Numbered from the stretch's first letter, positions 53,517-63,087 are shown. The stretch: 64,000 bases of DNA from Kibdelosporangium sp. MJ126-NF4 (GCF_000826545.1 NZ_CDME01000008.1:1-64000), one strand, 5' to 3'. Notes: generated from the sequence alone by a model not told the origin. Numbers and translations are program-made.

Positions 53517-55416
53517 AACGTATCCGGAGCCGCTGGACGACCAGGATCCGCTCGACGACTGCGTGCGGGCGTCGCGTCTGCTCGGTGCGGAGCCGGACCT
53601 CGTGCTGCACGGCGGCGGCAACACCTCGGTCAAGGCGACCGTCGAGGACATCACCGGCGAGCCGGTGGAAGTCCTGTACGTCAAGGGAAGCGGCTGGGAC
53701 CTGGCGAGCATCGAACGGCCGGGCTTCGCGCCGCTGCGGATGGACCGGTTGCGGGAGCTGGTCAAGCTCCGACACCTGCCGGACAGTCGGATGATGAACG
53801 AGCTGCGTTGCGCGCTGCTTGACGCGAAAGCGCCGGATCCCAGTGTGGAAACGCTCCTACACGTGGTCCTGCCACACACCTCGGTGCTGCACAGCCACGC
53901 CGACGCGGTGATCACGCTGACCAACCAGAGCGAACCGTTGGTCAAGGAGGTCTACGGGGACAAGGTCGTCGTCGTCCCGTACGTGATGCCCGGTTTCGCG
54001 CTCGCCCGCACGGCCGCCGAACTGTTCGACGAGCACCTGACGGACGACATCGTCGGCGTGGTGCTGATGAACCACGGCCTGTTCACGTTCGGTGAGACGG
54101 CCAAGGACGCCTACGACCGGCACATCGAACTGGTCACCACGGCCGAGGCGTACATCGGTGCGGGTGCGGCGGGTGCCGCCGAGCCCGTGCTGGTCGACCC
54201 GCTCACGATCGCCGCCATCCGCAAGGACATCGGCCCGATGATCGTCAGCAGGCACGCGGATCCGGAGACGATGGCGTTCGTCGCCCGGCCCGACCTCGCC
54301 GACGTGGCCACGCGCGGCCCGGCCACCCCGGACCACATCATCCGGACCAAACGCGTCCCGCTGGTCGGCCGGGGCATCGAGGGCTTCCGCGCGGACTACC
54401 GCGAGTACTTCGACCGCAACACCACCGACGGGCTGGTGATGCTGGACCCGCAGCCCCGGGTGATCCTCGACCCGGAACTGGGCATGCTGACGATCGGCAA
54501 ACGGGCCAAGGACGCGGACATCGCGGCGGACATCTACCGGCACACGATCCGGATCATCGAGAACGCCGAGCGGATCGGCAGCTACCGGGCGCTGGGCGAA
54601 CGGGACCTGTTCGACGTCGAGTACTGGGAGCTCGAACAGGCGAAGCTCAGGCTGGCGGGCGCACCGGCCGAGTTCACCGGCGAGGTGGCGCTGGTCACCG
54701 GCGCCGCGTCGGGCATCGGCAAGGCGTGCGCGCAGGCCCTGCGTGCCAAGGGCGCCAGTGTCATCGGGCTGGACCTCACCGCGTCCGAGAGCAGCGCCGA
54801 CTACCTGGGCCTGCGGGTGGACGTCACCGATCCGGACGCGGTCAGGCAAGCGATTGCGCAGGGCGTCGACCGGTTCGGCGGCGTCGACATGGTCGTCCCG
54901 TCCGCGGGCGTGTTCCCGGGCAACACGGACATCGCGAAGCTGGACCAGGCGACCTGGCGGCGGACGCTCGCGGTGAACACCGACGCGATCGCGGAGCTGT
55001 TCACCCAGGTGCACCCGTTCCTGAAGCTGGCGCCCAACGGCGGCCGGGTGGTGGTGATCGCGTCGAAGAACGTGCCCGCCCCAGGGCCCGGCGCGGCGGC
55101 GTACTCCGCGTCCAAGGCGGCCGTGACGCAGTTGGCCAGGGTCGCGGCACTGGAATGGGCCCCGGACGGCATCCGGGTGAACACGGTCCATCCTGACGCC
55201 GTTTTCGACACCGGCCTGTGGACGGCGGAGGTGCTGGCGCAGCGGGCCGCGCACTACGGCGTGTCCGTCGGCGACTACAAGCGCCGCAACCTGCTGAAGA
55301 CCGAGGTGACCAGCGCGGGAGTGGGCAGGCTGGTCGCCGAGATGTGCTCGTCGACGTTCGCGTTCACGACCGGCGCGCAGGTGCCGGTCGACGGGGGCAA
55401 CGACCGGGTGGTCTGA
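53497..55416 (+). CDS. Bifunctional class II aldolase/short-chain dehydrogenase
   Basis: A 639-residue fusion of the RhaD/RhaE-like type. The N-terminal class II aldolase (about 15-380) has LHGGGNTSVK, zinc-binding VLHSHADAV and MNHGLFTF. The SDR domain (about 390-639) has VALVTGAASGIGKA, VPSAGVFPG, IASKN and YSASK. Such fusions cleave a deoxyketose 1-phosphate to DHAP plus an aldehyde and then oxidise or reduce the aldehyde. Overlap with mtnA points to 5-deoxyribulose or methylthioribulose 1-phosphate as substrate rather than rhamnulose phosphate; this is an inference. Confidence 0.88.
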   Translation: MRNRWAETYPEPLDDQDPLDDCVRASRLLGAEPDLVLHGGGNTSVKATVEDITGEPVEVLYVKGSGWDLASIERPGFAPLRMDRLRELVKLRHLPDSRMMNELRCALLDAKAPDPSVETLLHVVLPHTSVLHSHADAVITLTNQSEPLVKEVYGDKVVVVPYVMPGFALARTAAELFDEHLTDDIVGVVLMNHGLFTFGETAKDAYDRHIELVTTAEAYIGAGAAGAAEPVLVDPLTIAAIRKDIGPMIVSRHADPETMAFVARPDLADVATRGPATPDHIIRTKRVPLVGRGIEGFRADYREYFDRNTTDGLVMLDPQPRVILDPELGMLTIGKRAKDADIAADIYRHTIRIIENAERIGSYRALGERDLFDVEYWELEQAKLRLAGAPAEFTGEVALVTGAASGIGKACAQALRAKGASVIGLDLTASESSADYLGLRVDVTDPDAVRQAIAQGVDRFGGVDMVVPSAGVFPGNTDIAKLDQATWRRTLAVNTDAIAELFTQVHPFLKLAPNGGRVVVIASKNVPAPGPGAAAYSASKAAVTQLARVAALEWAPDGIRVNTVHPDAVFDTGLWTAEVLAQRAAHYGVSVGDYKRRNLLKTEVTSAGVGRLVAEMCSSTFAFTTGAQVPVDGGNDRVV

Positions 55417-55480
55417 CACGGTGGGAAGCGGCCGAAGGCGTTCACTACGCTCTTTCGCACAGTCGCCTTGAGGAGTTGCC

Positions 55481-57229
55481 GTGATCACCAGGATGTCGTC
55501 GCTGTTCCTGCGCACCTTGCGCGAGGATCCGGCGGACGCCGAAGTACCCAGCCACAAGCTGCTGGTACGTGCCGGCTACGTCCGCCGGGTGGCCCCGGGT
55601 GGTTACTCCTGGCTGCCGCTGGGCATGCGGGTGCTGCGCAAGGTCGAGACCATCGTCCGCGAGGAGATGGACGCGATCGGCGCGCAGGAGATCCAGTTCC
55701 CCGCCCTGCTGCCCCGCGAGCCCTACGAGGCGACCAACCGGTGGACCGAGTACGGCCCCAACCTGTTCCGGCTCAAGGACCGCAAGGGCGCCGACTACCT
55801 GCTCGGCCCCACCCACGAGGAGCTTTTCGCGCTCACCGTGAAGGGCGAGTACAACTCGTACAAGGACTACCCGGTCGTCCTGTACCAGATCCAGACCAAG
55901 TACCGCGACGAGGCGCGGCCCCGCGCGGGCATCCTGCGTGGCCGCGAGTTCGTCATGAAGGACTCGTACTCCTTCGACCTCGACGACGAAGGCCTGGCAC
56001 GCGCCTACCAGCTGCACCGGGACGCCTACATCAGGACGTTCGACCGGCTCGGCATGGAGTACGTCATCGTGAAGGCCACGTCCGGCGCGATGGGTGGCTC
56101 GGCGTCCGAGGAGTTCCTCGCGGTCGCCGCGTCCGGTGAGGACACCTACGTCCGCAGCACGGCCTCGGACTACGCGGCGAACGTCGAGGCAGTGGTCACG
56201 CCCGCGCCGCCGGAGCAGTCCATCGAGGACAAGCCCGCCGCGCAGGTGCACCACACGCCGAACACGCCGACGATCGAGACGCTCGTGGACTTCCTCAACG
56301 CCGCCGGGCTGGACAGGAAGTTCACCGCCGCCGACACGTTGAAGAACGTGCTGCTCAAGATCAGGCAGCCCGGTGTGCAGGACTGGACACTGGTGGCGGT
56401 CGGCGTTCCCGGCGACCGCGAGGTCGACATGAAGCGCCTCGAAGCCGCGCTGGAACCGGCTGAGGTCTCGCTGCTGGAGGAGAAGGACTTCGCCACGAAC
56501 CCGTTCCTGGTGAAGGGGTACATCGGTCCGGGCGCGCTGGCCGCAAACGGCGTGCGCTACCTGGTCGACCCGCGTGTCGTGCGCGGCACGTCGTGGGTGA
56601 CCGGTGCCGACAAGGCCGACCACCACGTGGTGGACCTGGTGTGCGGCCGGGACTTCACACCGGACGGCACGATCGAGGCCGCGGAGGTCAGGGAGGGCGA
56701 CCCGGCACCGGACGGCAAGGGCACGCTGGTCGCGGCGCGCGGTATCGAGATCGGCCACATCTTCCAGCTGGGCCGCAAGTACGCGGACGCCTTCCAGCTG
56801 GACGCACTCGGCCCGGACTCCAAGCCGATCCGCATCACGATGGGCTCCTACGGCGTCGGTGTCTCCCGCGCGGTCGCCGTGATCGCCGAGCAGTACAACG
56901 ACGACAAGGGCCTCGTCTGGCCGCGCAACGTCAGCCCCTTCGACCTGCACATCGTGATGGCGGGCAAGGACGACACCATCCGGGAGTACGCCGAGAAGCT
57001 GGCGGCGGACCTCGACCAAGCGGGCGTGACGGTCCTGCTGGACGACCGGAAGGCGTCGCCAGGCGTGAAGTTCGCGGACGCGGAGCTGATCGGCGTCCCG
57101 ACGATCGTGGTGGTCGGCCGTGGCCTGGCCGGTGGCGTGGTGGAGGTCAAGGACCGCAGGAGCGGCGACCGCGAGGAGATCGCGGTCGGCGAGATCCTCG
57201 ACCACCTCACGCAGCTGGTCCGCGGCTGA
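55481..57229 (+). CDS. proS: Prolyl-tRNA synthetase
   Basis: A 582-residue class II aminoacyl-tRNA synthetase of the bacterial type with an INS editing insertion between motifs 2 and 3 (about 220-400). Class II motif 1 is around [20 protein letters not shown], motif 2 is FRDE-like in [25 protein letters not shown] segment [14 protein letters not shown], and motif 3 is [14 protein letters not shown]. The C-terminal anticodon domain begins at about 480. GTG 55481 follows GAGGAG. A bidirectional terminator follows. Confidence 0.97.
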   Translation: MITRMSSLFLRTLREDPADAEVPSHKLLVRAGYVRRVAPGGYSWLPLGMRVLRKVETIVREEMDAIGAQEIQFPALLPREPYEATNRWTEYGPNLFRLKDRKGADYLLGPTHEELFALTVKGEYNSYKDYPVVLYQIQTKYRDEARPRAGILRGREFVMKDSYSFDLDDEGLARAYQLHRDAYIRTFDRLGMEYVIVKATSGAMGGSASEEFLAVAASGEDTYVRSTASDYAANVEAVVTPAPPEQSIEDKPAAQVHHTPNTPTIETLVDFLNAAGLDRKFTAADTLKNVLLKIRQPGVQDWTLVAVGVPGDREVDMKRLEAALEPAEVSLLEEKDFATNPFLVKGYIGPGALAANGVRYLVDPRVVRGTSWVTGADKADHHVVDLVCGRDFTPDGTIEAAEVREGDPAPDGKGTLVAARGIEIGHIFQLGRKYADAFQLDALGPDSKPIRITMGSYGVGVSRAVAVIAEQYNDDKGLVWPRNVSPFDLHIVMAGKDDTIREYAEKLAADLDQAGVTVLLDDRKASPGVKFADAELIGVPTIVVVGRGLAGGVVEVKDRRSGDREEIAVGEILDHLTQLVRG

Positions 57230-57248
57230 GGCGACCAGGACTGAGACG

Positions 57249-57282
57249 GGAAAGCCCCGGCCGAAGCGGCCCGGGGCTTTCC
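57249..57282. terminator. Bidirectional terminator after proS
   Basis: GGAAAGCCCCGG (57249-57260) is exactly inverted at 57271-57282 around a 10-nt loop. It lies in the 64-bp gap between proS and a converging gene. Confidence 0.85.
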
Positions 57283-57293
57283 AGTGTGAGGGT

Positions 57294-58127
57294 CTAGTTG
57301 GCCGGGTGCATGCTGGTGATGACCTTGTCGAAGTCCGCGGCGGCGACCGCGTCGGGCACGCCCTGGTCGCCGATGGCCGCGATGATGATGTTGGTCTGAT
57401 CGGTCGTCTTCGACTCGATGACAGCGACGCTGACGGCGGCAGTGGTCGTCGGGCACTTGTCCTCGGGGCCAGGGGTGATGGCTATCGTGGCGGACACCGC
57501 GACGGCCTTCTTGTCCTGGTCGATGGTGACCGGCTGGGGCTGTCCCATCGTGATCTTGGGCTTCACACCCGCCTTCGTGGTGTACACGGCGTCGCCGACC
57601 CGCTGTGCGGCCGCGATCGCCTGCGTCGGCGTGTCGCCCTCGTTCTTCATGCTCGCCAGGCCCGCGATGGCACGGAACGAGTTCGGCGACTCCGGGCAGA
57701 AGCCCCGCATGAAGACGGCGGGCACGAACAGCGAGAACGTGCTCGGCGGTTGGCCGAACACGGCCGCGGACGTCATCGGCTCCCACTTCGGTGGCACGTC
57801 GTACGCCTTGGTCGTCTTCAGCTCTCTGCCGTTGTTGATCGGGATCGGCTTCCAGCCGGGGACCTTCGGCGCACCGGTCGCCTGCGGCGAGAGCGGGTTG
57901 TCGGACGGCTTCGGCTTGCCCGTCGACGACTTCGTGGTCGCGTCGGCCATGGGCAGTGCCTCGCCGGTCACGGCGGTGGTCGGGCGGACGATCACCAGCG
58001 CCGCGACCAGGCCGACCACGACCACGGCGGCGACAACCACCGCCACGATCAGGCCGGTTGGCTTCTTCGCCTGCGGCTTGTCGTCGTAGTAGCCGAGGCC
58101 TTTGTATCCCCCACCTGGAGCACTCAC
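57294..58127 (-). CDS. Membrane-anchored protein of unknown function
   Basis: A 277-residue protein. GTG 58127 gives a short Gly/Tyr-rich cytoplasmic start (SAPGGGYKGLGYYDDKP), a single membrane helix at about 24-46, a Pro/Thr-rich linker, and an extracellular domain of about 170 residues with two Cys (FCPESPNS and DKCPTTT) that may pair. No known domain is recognised. Proteins of this design near proS are common in Pseudonocardiales and often mis-called. Only 10 bp separate it from the HAD gene upstream. Confidence 0.8.
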   Translation of the reverse strand: MSAPGGGYKGLGYYDDKPQAKKPTGLIVAVVVAAVVVVGLVAALVIVRPTTAVTGEALPMADATTKSSTGKPKPSDNPLSPQATGAPKVPGWKPIPINNGRELKTTKAYDVPPKWEPMTSAAVFGQPPSTFSLFVPAVFMRGFCPESPNSFRAIAGLASMKNEGDTPTQAIAAAQRVGDAVYTTKAGVKPKITMGQPQPVTIDQDKKAVAVSATIAITPGPEDKCPTTTAAVSVAVIESKTTDQTNIIIAAIGDQGVPDAVAAADFDKVITSMHPAN

Positions 58128-58137
58128 GGGGATGAGA

Positions 58138-58851
58138 CTAGTGGCCGTCGGGTAGCTCTCTGTCAAGAACGGCCGAAAGTACTTTCTCGGTGTCGGACAG
58201 GTCACGGAACACGACGTGCGCCCCGGCCTCACGCAGCGAGGTCAGGCTGTACCTGCCGGTGCCGACGCCGATCGCGAAGGCGCCGTGGTGCAGCGCGGCC
58301 CGCACGTCGTGTGGCGTGTCGCCGATGACCACGACCGATTCCGGCTCGAACCCGCCGTGTTTGCGCCCGGCCAGGTCCATCGCGGCCGAGACCAGGTCGC
58401 TGCGCTCGGCCGACAGCGAGCCGTAGCCGCCGATCTCCAGGTCGATGTGGTCGAGCAGGCCGAACGGGGCCAGCTTGACGTGCGAGACCTCGACCAGGTT
58501 GCCGGTTACCAGCGACTGCACCACGTGGTCGAACTCGGCGAGCGCGGCGACTGCCTCGGGCACGCCGGGCAGCACGTGGCCGCGCTCGTGCATGACGTGC
58601 CGCTCGGCCTCGGCGATCGTGATCAGCTCGGTGAAGATCGCCTGGATCTCCTCCTCGGTCGCCTGCGCGCCGTGTGCGGACAGCAGTTCGTGGGTGATCG
58701 CCCGCTCGGTGCGGCCGGCGAAGGCGGGCTCGTGTGCCAGGGCGAGCCCCAGCGTGTTGGCCAGCGCGGCGGTGTACCACTCGCGACCGATGCCGGTCAG
58801 GTCGACGAGGGTGAGGTCGATATCCCACAGTACGAGCGTTCTGTTACCCAC
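58138..58851 (-). CDS. HAD-superfamily hydrolase
   Basis: A 237-residue phosphatase-like enzyme. Motif I is LWDIDLTLVD (nucleophile first Asp, acid third Asp), motif II SLVTGN, motif III Lys in HVKLAPFG, and motif IV VVVIGDTPHDVRAA. A four-helix cap at about 17-95 places it with phosphoglycolate-phosphatase-like enzymes. GTG 58851 is used. The substrate is unknown. Confidence 0.9.
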   Translation of the reverse strand: MGNRTLVLWDIDLTLVDLTGIGREWYTAALANTLGLALAHEPAFAGRTERAITHELLSAHGAQATEEEIQAIFTELITIAEAERHVMHERGHVLPGVPEAVAALAEFDHVVQSLVTGNLVEVSHVKLAPFGLLDHIDLEIGGYGSLSAERSDLVSAAMDLAGRKHGGFEPESVVVIGDTPHDVRAALHHGAFAIGVGTGRYSLTSLREAGAHVVFRDLSDTEKVLSAVLDRELPDGH

Positions 58852-58931
58852 CCGCCCATAGTGACACGATCGGGCGACTCCTTCCGCGTGTCGCGTAGCC
58901 GGTGATTTTTACTGTCCGCATCTCGCGGTAA

Positions 58932-59322
58932 CCGGTTGACTTCCTGACGTATCCGAACCTGGACCTGACCAACGACATCACGCTCGACCTCGACCGTCGC
59001 GGCAACTGTCGTGATCGGCGAGAACGACAGCCCGGGAGCCGGTGGATTCGAGATCCCGCAGGAGGAAGGTGAGTACCGCCTTGAGGCAAGTGCGAGCCGT
59101 GCGGGAGTCGCGCGGTTGAGCTCCCAGGTGAGCGTGGCGTGGACGTTCCGGTCAAGTGCGGCGAAGACAGGCTTGCTTCCGTTGTCCACCATCAGGTTCG
59201 CGCCGCGGCTCGACGGCAACACGGGCAGGCCCCTTGCCGTTCCGGTATTCCTGCGCGACCAGCACAGCGACGTCGACCGGCAGACTGTCGTCAACGCTTA
59301 CCAGGCAGGGCAAGGCACATGA
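58932..59322 (+). pseudogene. Remnant of a subtilisin-family (S8) secreted protease gene, C-terminal part
   Basis: One frame at 58932-59000 reads VDFLTYPNLDLTNDITLDLD; another from about 58990 to 59322 reads EYRLEASASRAGVARLSSQ then VAWTFRSS and LPLSTIRFAPRLDG. Both match, in order, the beta-rich C-terminal region of large actinobacterial S8 peptidases, but in different frames and with no catalytic domain upstream: a stop lies at 58929 and the HAD gene beyond. This is a truncated and frameshifted relic. It overlaps the next gene start by 4 bp. Confidence 0.6.
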
Positions 59323-59645
59323 GTGAGCACCCGACGAACGGCCTCAACGACGTTGTGCACCAACGGCATCGGCTCGGCATACTGACCATCGCCGCGGAGT
59401 CCGAACGGGTCGAGTTCAGCTACCTGCGCGAGGCGCTGGACCTGACCGGCGGCAACCTCTCACGGCACATCACCGTGCTCAACGAAGCCGGGCTGCTCGA
59501 CATCGAGAAGGGCTACGAAGGACGAAGGCCACGAACATGGGTGAGCATCACCGAGACCGGCCGAACGGCGCTCGCGACAGAGATCGCGGCACTCAGAGCG
59601 TTGGTGGCCAGGCACGAGCCTAAGCAACAACCCGCAAGCTCTTGA
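59319..59645 (+). CDS. Small winged-helix transcriptional regulator
   Basis: A 108-residue regulator of the ArsR/MarR-like HTH_34 group. The helix-turn-helix is in FSYLREALDLTGGNLSRHI and the wing in KGYEGRRPRTWVSITETGR. Such proteins (DUF-type transcriptional regulators in Streptomyces) often accompany membrane or secreted proteins. Its probable target was lost or lies elsewhere, since the adjacent protease gene is a relic. It overlaps the converging gene by 26 bp. Confidence 0.88.
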   Translation: MSEHPTNGLNDVVHQRHRLGILTIAAESERVEFSYLREALDLTGGNLSRHITVLNEAGLLDIEKGYEGRRPRTWVSITETGRTALATEIAALRALVARHEPKQQPASS

Positions 59646-60321
59646 CGATCGCTTCCAGCCGGGCCGGGTCGGCCAGCGGTGTCGGCTGATCCGGCCCCGG
59701 CACGGAGTCGGCGGCGATCACCAGCACCGAGTTGCCCGCGGCGGTGGTCAACGCGACCACGGTGATGGTGCCCTTGCTGCTCGTGCACTCGTCCGTCTCG
59801 TCGACCTGGGGCAGGGCGGCCTCGGCGCGGACCATCGCTCCCTGTGCGCCGTCCACCGCGAGCGACTGCGGCTTGCCAACGTTGACGGCCGCGGTTCGGT
59901 GACCGTCGCTGTACTGGTCGGCGGCCACGGCGGCGGCGAGTTCGGCGGCGGCTTTCCCGGGTTTGCGGTCTGGCTGGGCCACGCCGCTCGCGGCGAACGC
60001 GCGCCCGTACTCCCCGCCCTGGCACGTGTAGCGGCCCCAGTCGGCGAGGTGACCGAGTTTGACGCCGTTGGACGTGGTGAGCGACTCGTCGTCGTCGGCG
60101 AGCTCCCAGTCCGGCGGCACCTCGAAGGTCAGCTTCGCCTCGGTGTCGGACACCGCCTGCCATGAGTCGTGCGGCGCCGCGCCCGCCGGTTCGCCGTAGG
60201 GCTCCGTCGGGACCTCACCCTTGCGGCCGAGCAGCGAGGCAGCCGCGATACCACCGGCGACCAGCAGGACCGCGACGACGCCGAGCGCCACCAGGAGCCG
60301 AGTCGACCGTCGCAGAACCAC
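59620..60321 (-). CDS. Membrane-anchored protein of unknown function
   Basis: About 233 residues. GTG 60321 gives RRSTRLLVALGVVAVLLVAGGIAA as an N-terminal membrane helix directly after the start; an ATG at 60387 would add 22 residues. The extracellular part contains FEVPPDWELADD and a Cys pair (YTCQGGEY and DECTSSKG), with a C-terminal IVKSLRVV segment, in the style of LpqN/DUF-type actinobacterial surface proteins. It resembles the 57294-58127 protein in design. Function unknown. Confidence 0.78.
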   Translation of the reverse strand: MVLRRSTRLLVALGVVAVLLVAGGIAAASLLGRKGEVPTEPYGEPAGAAPHDSWQAVSDTEAKLTFEVPPDWELADDDESLTTSNGVKLGHLADWGRYTCQGGEYGRAFAASGVAQPDRKPGKAAAELAAAVAADQYSDGHRTAAVNVGKPQSLAVDGAQGAMVRAEAALPQVDETDECTSSKGTITVVALTTAAGNSVLVIAADSVPGPDQPTPLADPARLEAIVKSLRVVA

Positions 60322-60414
60322 ACCTAACGGTAGCTCGTCGTGACCGCCAACGCCTAACAGGCGTGCCGGTGCGGCGCCTGTTTTCAATGAATGGTGATTT
60401 TCCGGCCGTTCTTT

Positions 60415-60837
60415 TCAGCCGGGCAGGAAACTGAGGCGGACATTCCGGACCGGGTTGTCCACGTTGGTGTCGACCAGGCACATCGACTGCCACGTACCCA
60501 GTGCCATCCGGCCGTCCAGCACCGGCACACTCGCGTAAGGCGGCAGGAAGGCGGGCAGAACGTGGTCGCGCCCGTGCCCCGGCGAGCCGTGCCGGTGCTG
60601 CCACCTGTTGTCCTTGGGCAGCAGGTCCCCCAGGGCGGTGAGCAGGTCGTCGTCACTGCCCGCGCCCGTCTCGATCACGGCGAGTCCCGCCGTCGCGTGC
60701 GGAACCCAGATGTGCAGCAGGCCGTCGGAGGCGTCGGCACGGCGGAGAAAACCCGCACACGTCTCGGTCAGATCGTGCACGACTTCCCGCGAGCCGGTCC
60801 TGATTTCAAATTCCTGGCTGTACATATCCGGGATCAT
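60415..60837 (-). CDS. YjbQ/UPF0047 family protein
   Basis: A 140-residue protein of the conserved YjbQ family. Signature segments are LLHIWVPHATAGLAVIETGAGSD-type HATAGL box with Glu, HRHGSPGHGRDHVLPAFLPP-type GHGRDH segment, and LGTWQSMCLVDTN. E. coli YjbQ has weak thiamine-phosphate synthase activity, not clearly its real role. ATG 60837 is used; ATG 60825 is possible. Only 19 bp separate it from the divergent aminotransferase-like gene. Confidence 0.88.
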   Translation of the reverse strand: MIPDMYSQEFEIRTGSREVVHDLTETCAGFLRRADASDGLLHIWVPHATAGLAVIETGAGSDDDLLTALGDLLPKDNRWQHRHGSPGHGRDHVLPAFLPPYASVPVLDGRMALGTWQSMCLVDTNVDNPVRNVRLSFLPG

Positions 60838-60856
60838 GCCGGGTAACGTCCTGTCC

Positions 60857-61888
60857 GTGCGCATCGCATTCGGCCAGTCATTCGATGTTCCCGCCGGGTA
60901 TTTCAACACGGCGAGTATCGGGATCCCACCGAAAGTAGCGGTCGACGGACTGGCCGACGCGGTCCGGCGCTGGCAGTCCGGTGCGGACAGCGCGCCGGAC
61001 TTCGACGCCGACGTGCGGCTCGCCCGCAAGGCGTGGGGCTCCCTGATCGGCGTCGACGAAAGCAGGATCGCCTCCGGCGCAAGTGTTTCCCAGCTCGTCG
61101 GCCTGGTCGCGGCGAGTGTCCCGGACGGCACGAGAGTGCTCACCGTCGGCGGTGAGTTCACCAGTGTCACGTTTCCCTTTGCCGCGCAGGCACATCGCGG
61201 GATCACGGTGACCGAGATCGGAATCGACGACCTACCGTCCCATGTGGACCGGTTCGACCTCGTCGCGGTGAGTGTCGTGCAGTCCGCCGACGGCGCGGTG
61301 GTCGATCTCGAATTGTTACGCCAGGCGGCCGCCGCGTCCGGAACACAGGTCCTGCTGGACGTCACGCAGGCGGCAGGCTGGCTGCCGCTACGCGTCGACT
61401 GGGCCGACTGGGTCATCGGTGCCTGCTACAAATGGTTGATGTCACCGCGCGGAGCCGCGTGGCTCGCGGTGAAGCCGGAAACGTTGGAGCGCACCGTTCC
61501 CATCGCGGCGAACTGGTACGCGGGCGACGACCCGTGGACGACGGTGTACGGGCTTCCCTTGCGGCTGGCGGGTGACGCGCGCAGGCTCGACCTCTCGCCG
61601 GTGTGGTTCTCGCAGCTGACCGCCGCGATCGTGGTGCCGTGGCTCGCCTCGCTGGACATCGAGGCGGTCAGGGACCACTGCGTCGGCCTCGCCGACGGGC
61701 TGCTGGTCGCGCTCGGGTTGGCGCCGAAGGGATCCGCGATCGTCTCGCTCGACATCCCCGACGCGGCGGAGAAACTCTCCGCTTCGGGCGTGAGATCCAG
61801 CGTTCGCGCAGGTCGGGTCCGCCTTGCCTGCCATCTGTACAACACAGCCGGAGATATCGAATCGGTACTGGCGACACTGCGGGGCTGA
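60857..61888 (+). CDS. Aminotransferase class V-fold PLP protein
   Basis: A 343-residue fold-type I PLP enzyme. GTG 60857 begins VRIAFGQSFDVPAGYFNTAS. Substrate- and PLP-binding segments are GASVSQLVGLVAASVP, the Asp in LLDVTQAAGWLPL and the PLP lysine in GACYKWLMSPRGAAWL. Family members include cysteine desulfurases, isopenicillin N epimerase and kynureninase-like enzymes; this one lacks the mobile active-site Cys loop of desulfurases, so an epimerase or lyase is more likely. Possibly controlled together with the divergent YjbQ gene. Confidence 0.85.
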   Translation: MRIAFGQSFDVPAGYFNTASIGIPPKVAVDGLADAVRRWQSGADSAPDFDADVRLARKAWGSLIGVDESRIASGASVSQLVGLVAASVPDGTRVLTVGGEFTSVTFPFAAQAHRGITVTEIGIDDLPSHVDRFDLVAVSVVQSADGAVVDLELLRQAAAASGTQVLLDVTQAAGWLPLRVDWADWVIGACYKWLMSPRGAAWLAVKPETLERTVPIAANWYAGDDPWTTVYGLPLRLAGDARRLDLSPVWFSQLTAAIVVPWLASLDIEAVRDHCVGLADGLLVALGLAPKGSAIVSLDIPDAAEKLSASGVRSSVRAGRVRLACHLYNTAGDIESVLATLRG

Positions 61889-61910
61889 CCGACTGGGTAC
61901 CGTGCGTGTC

Positions 61911-62612
61911 GTGTCCGATCCATACCGCCCGGGTCAGTACCCCAGCCCGGACCAGACCACACGCATTCCGCGAGTGCCGTCACCCCCGGCGCCGCGGCGC
62001 TCGCCCGAGCCGGGGAAGAACAAGACCCGTGAGTACGTGCTCAAGGGCCTGGGACTGGTACTCGTCGCGGTGGTGTCGGGCATGCTGTGGTGGCTGATCC
62101 AGCAGGGCGGCAACACGACCTCCTCGTCGGACGACACCGGTGGCACCACCAAGCCGAAGACGAAGTACGAGTTCGTCAAGCACGAGCAGGTGGCCCAGCC
62201 GGTGCGCGACAGCAACTGCGTGAACGCCTCGTACAACGACGTCAAGAAGTTCTTCGAGAAGAACCCGTGCGTCCAACTGACCCGCGAGCTCTATGTCCTC
62301 ACGGTTGACGGCCGAAAGGCCTACACCTCGGTGGCCGTCGTCCGGATGCGCACCCCCGCCGAGGCACAGCAGTTGCTGCAGATGACCGAGGCCGACAACA
62401 CCGGCAACGTCAACGACCTGGTCAGGGAAGGCCGCGTGAAGGTGCCGGGGCTGAAGTCGCTGTCCAAGAACAACGGGTTCGCCAACAAGATCGACGGCAA
62501 CGACGTGATCATCGTCGAGTCGGACTTCGAGAACGGCAAGAAAGAGGACGAGATCAAGCTCGACGACATCTCCCAGGACGCGCTGGCCAAGGCCAACGAG
62601 ATCAAGAACTAG
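61911..62612 (+). CDS. Membrane-anchored protein of unknown function
   Basis: A 233-residue protein. GTG 61911 lies 7 bp after TACCGT, fitting a leaderless promoter; GTG 61902 is possible. A Pro-rich cytoplasmic start (SDPYRPGQYPSPDQTTRIP) is followed by one membrane helix at about 44-62 and an extracellular domain with a Cys pair (SNCVNAS and NPCVQLT). The C-terminus is charged. No domain is recognised. It converges with the DUF4439 gene, overlapping by 11 bp. Confidence 0.8.
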   Translation: MSDPYRPGQYPSPDQTTRIPRVPSPPAPRRSPEPGKNKTREYVLKGLGLVLVAVVSGMLWWLIQQGGNTTSSSDDTGGTTKPKTKYEFVKHEQVAQPVRDSNCVNASYNDVKKFFEKNPCVQLTRELYVLTVDGRKAYTSVAVVRMRTPAEAQQLLQMTEADNTGNVNDLVREGRVKVPGLKSLSKNNGFANKIDGNDVIIVESDFENGKKEDEIKLDDISQDALAKANEIKN

Positions 62613-63087
62613 CCGGTAGCCCCGGCATCGCCGGTGTCGCGGGATGTGCGCCCGCCGCCTTGCGCCACCTCGTCGCGCGGACCGCGGAGCTCGTCAGCGC
62701 CTCCAGCGCGGTCTTGCGCAGATCGACGTCGTCGGTGTGTTCCAGCACCGACCGCCATGCCACGGCCGCGTCCGACTCGGCGATCGCCAGGACGGCGAGG
62801 CTTGAGGCCTGGTCGCTCACGGGCTGCGGCGGCACGTAGGCGGCCTCGGCTGGTTTCGGCGTGGCATTGCCCGCCGTCAGCGCCCGCTCTATCGCGTCAC
62901 GGCGGGCCCGGTGGGTGGTCACGCCCTCGTTCAGCGGTGCGTTGAACGAACTCGGCAGGAACGCGCTGACCAGGCCGTAGGTCCAGATCGCCCCGTGCTC
63001 GGCGCCCAGCGCCTGCTGCACCGCGTCGACCGAGTCGGCGGGGACGGTCTTCGCCACAGCGCTGGACGTCGTGGTCGGCTGAGTCAT
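62602..63087 (-). CDS. DUF4439 ferritin-like protein
   Basis: A 161-residue helical protein. It has a ferritin-like helix around VDAVQQALGAEHGAIWTYGLVSAF with the GAEHGAIWTYG motif typical of DUF4439, and RDAIERALTAG. The family is conserved beside rimP in actinobacteria, but its function is unknown. Its start overlaps the stop of the upstream lipoprotein gene by one base (TGATG), so the two are cotranslated. Confidence 0.88.
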   Translation of the reverse strand: MTQPTTTSSAVAKTVPADSVDAVQQALGAEHGAIWTYGLVSAFLPSSFNAPLNEGVTTHRARRDAIERALTAGNATPKPAEAAYVPPQPVSDQASSLAVLAIAESDAAVAWRSVLEHTDDVDLRKTALEALTSSAVRATRWRKAAGAHPATPAMPGLPASS

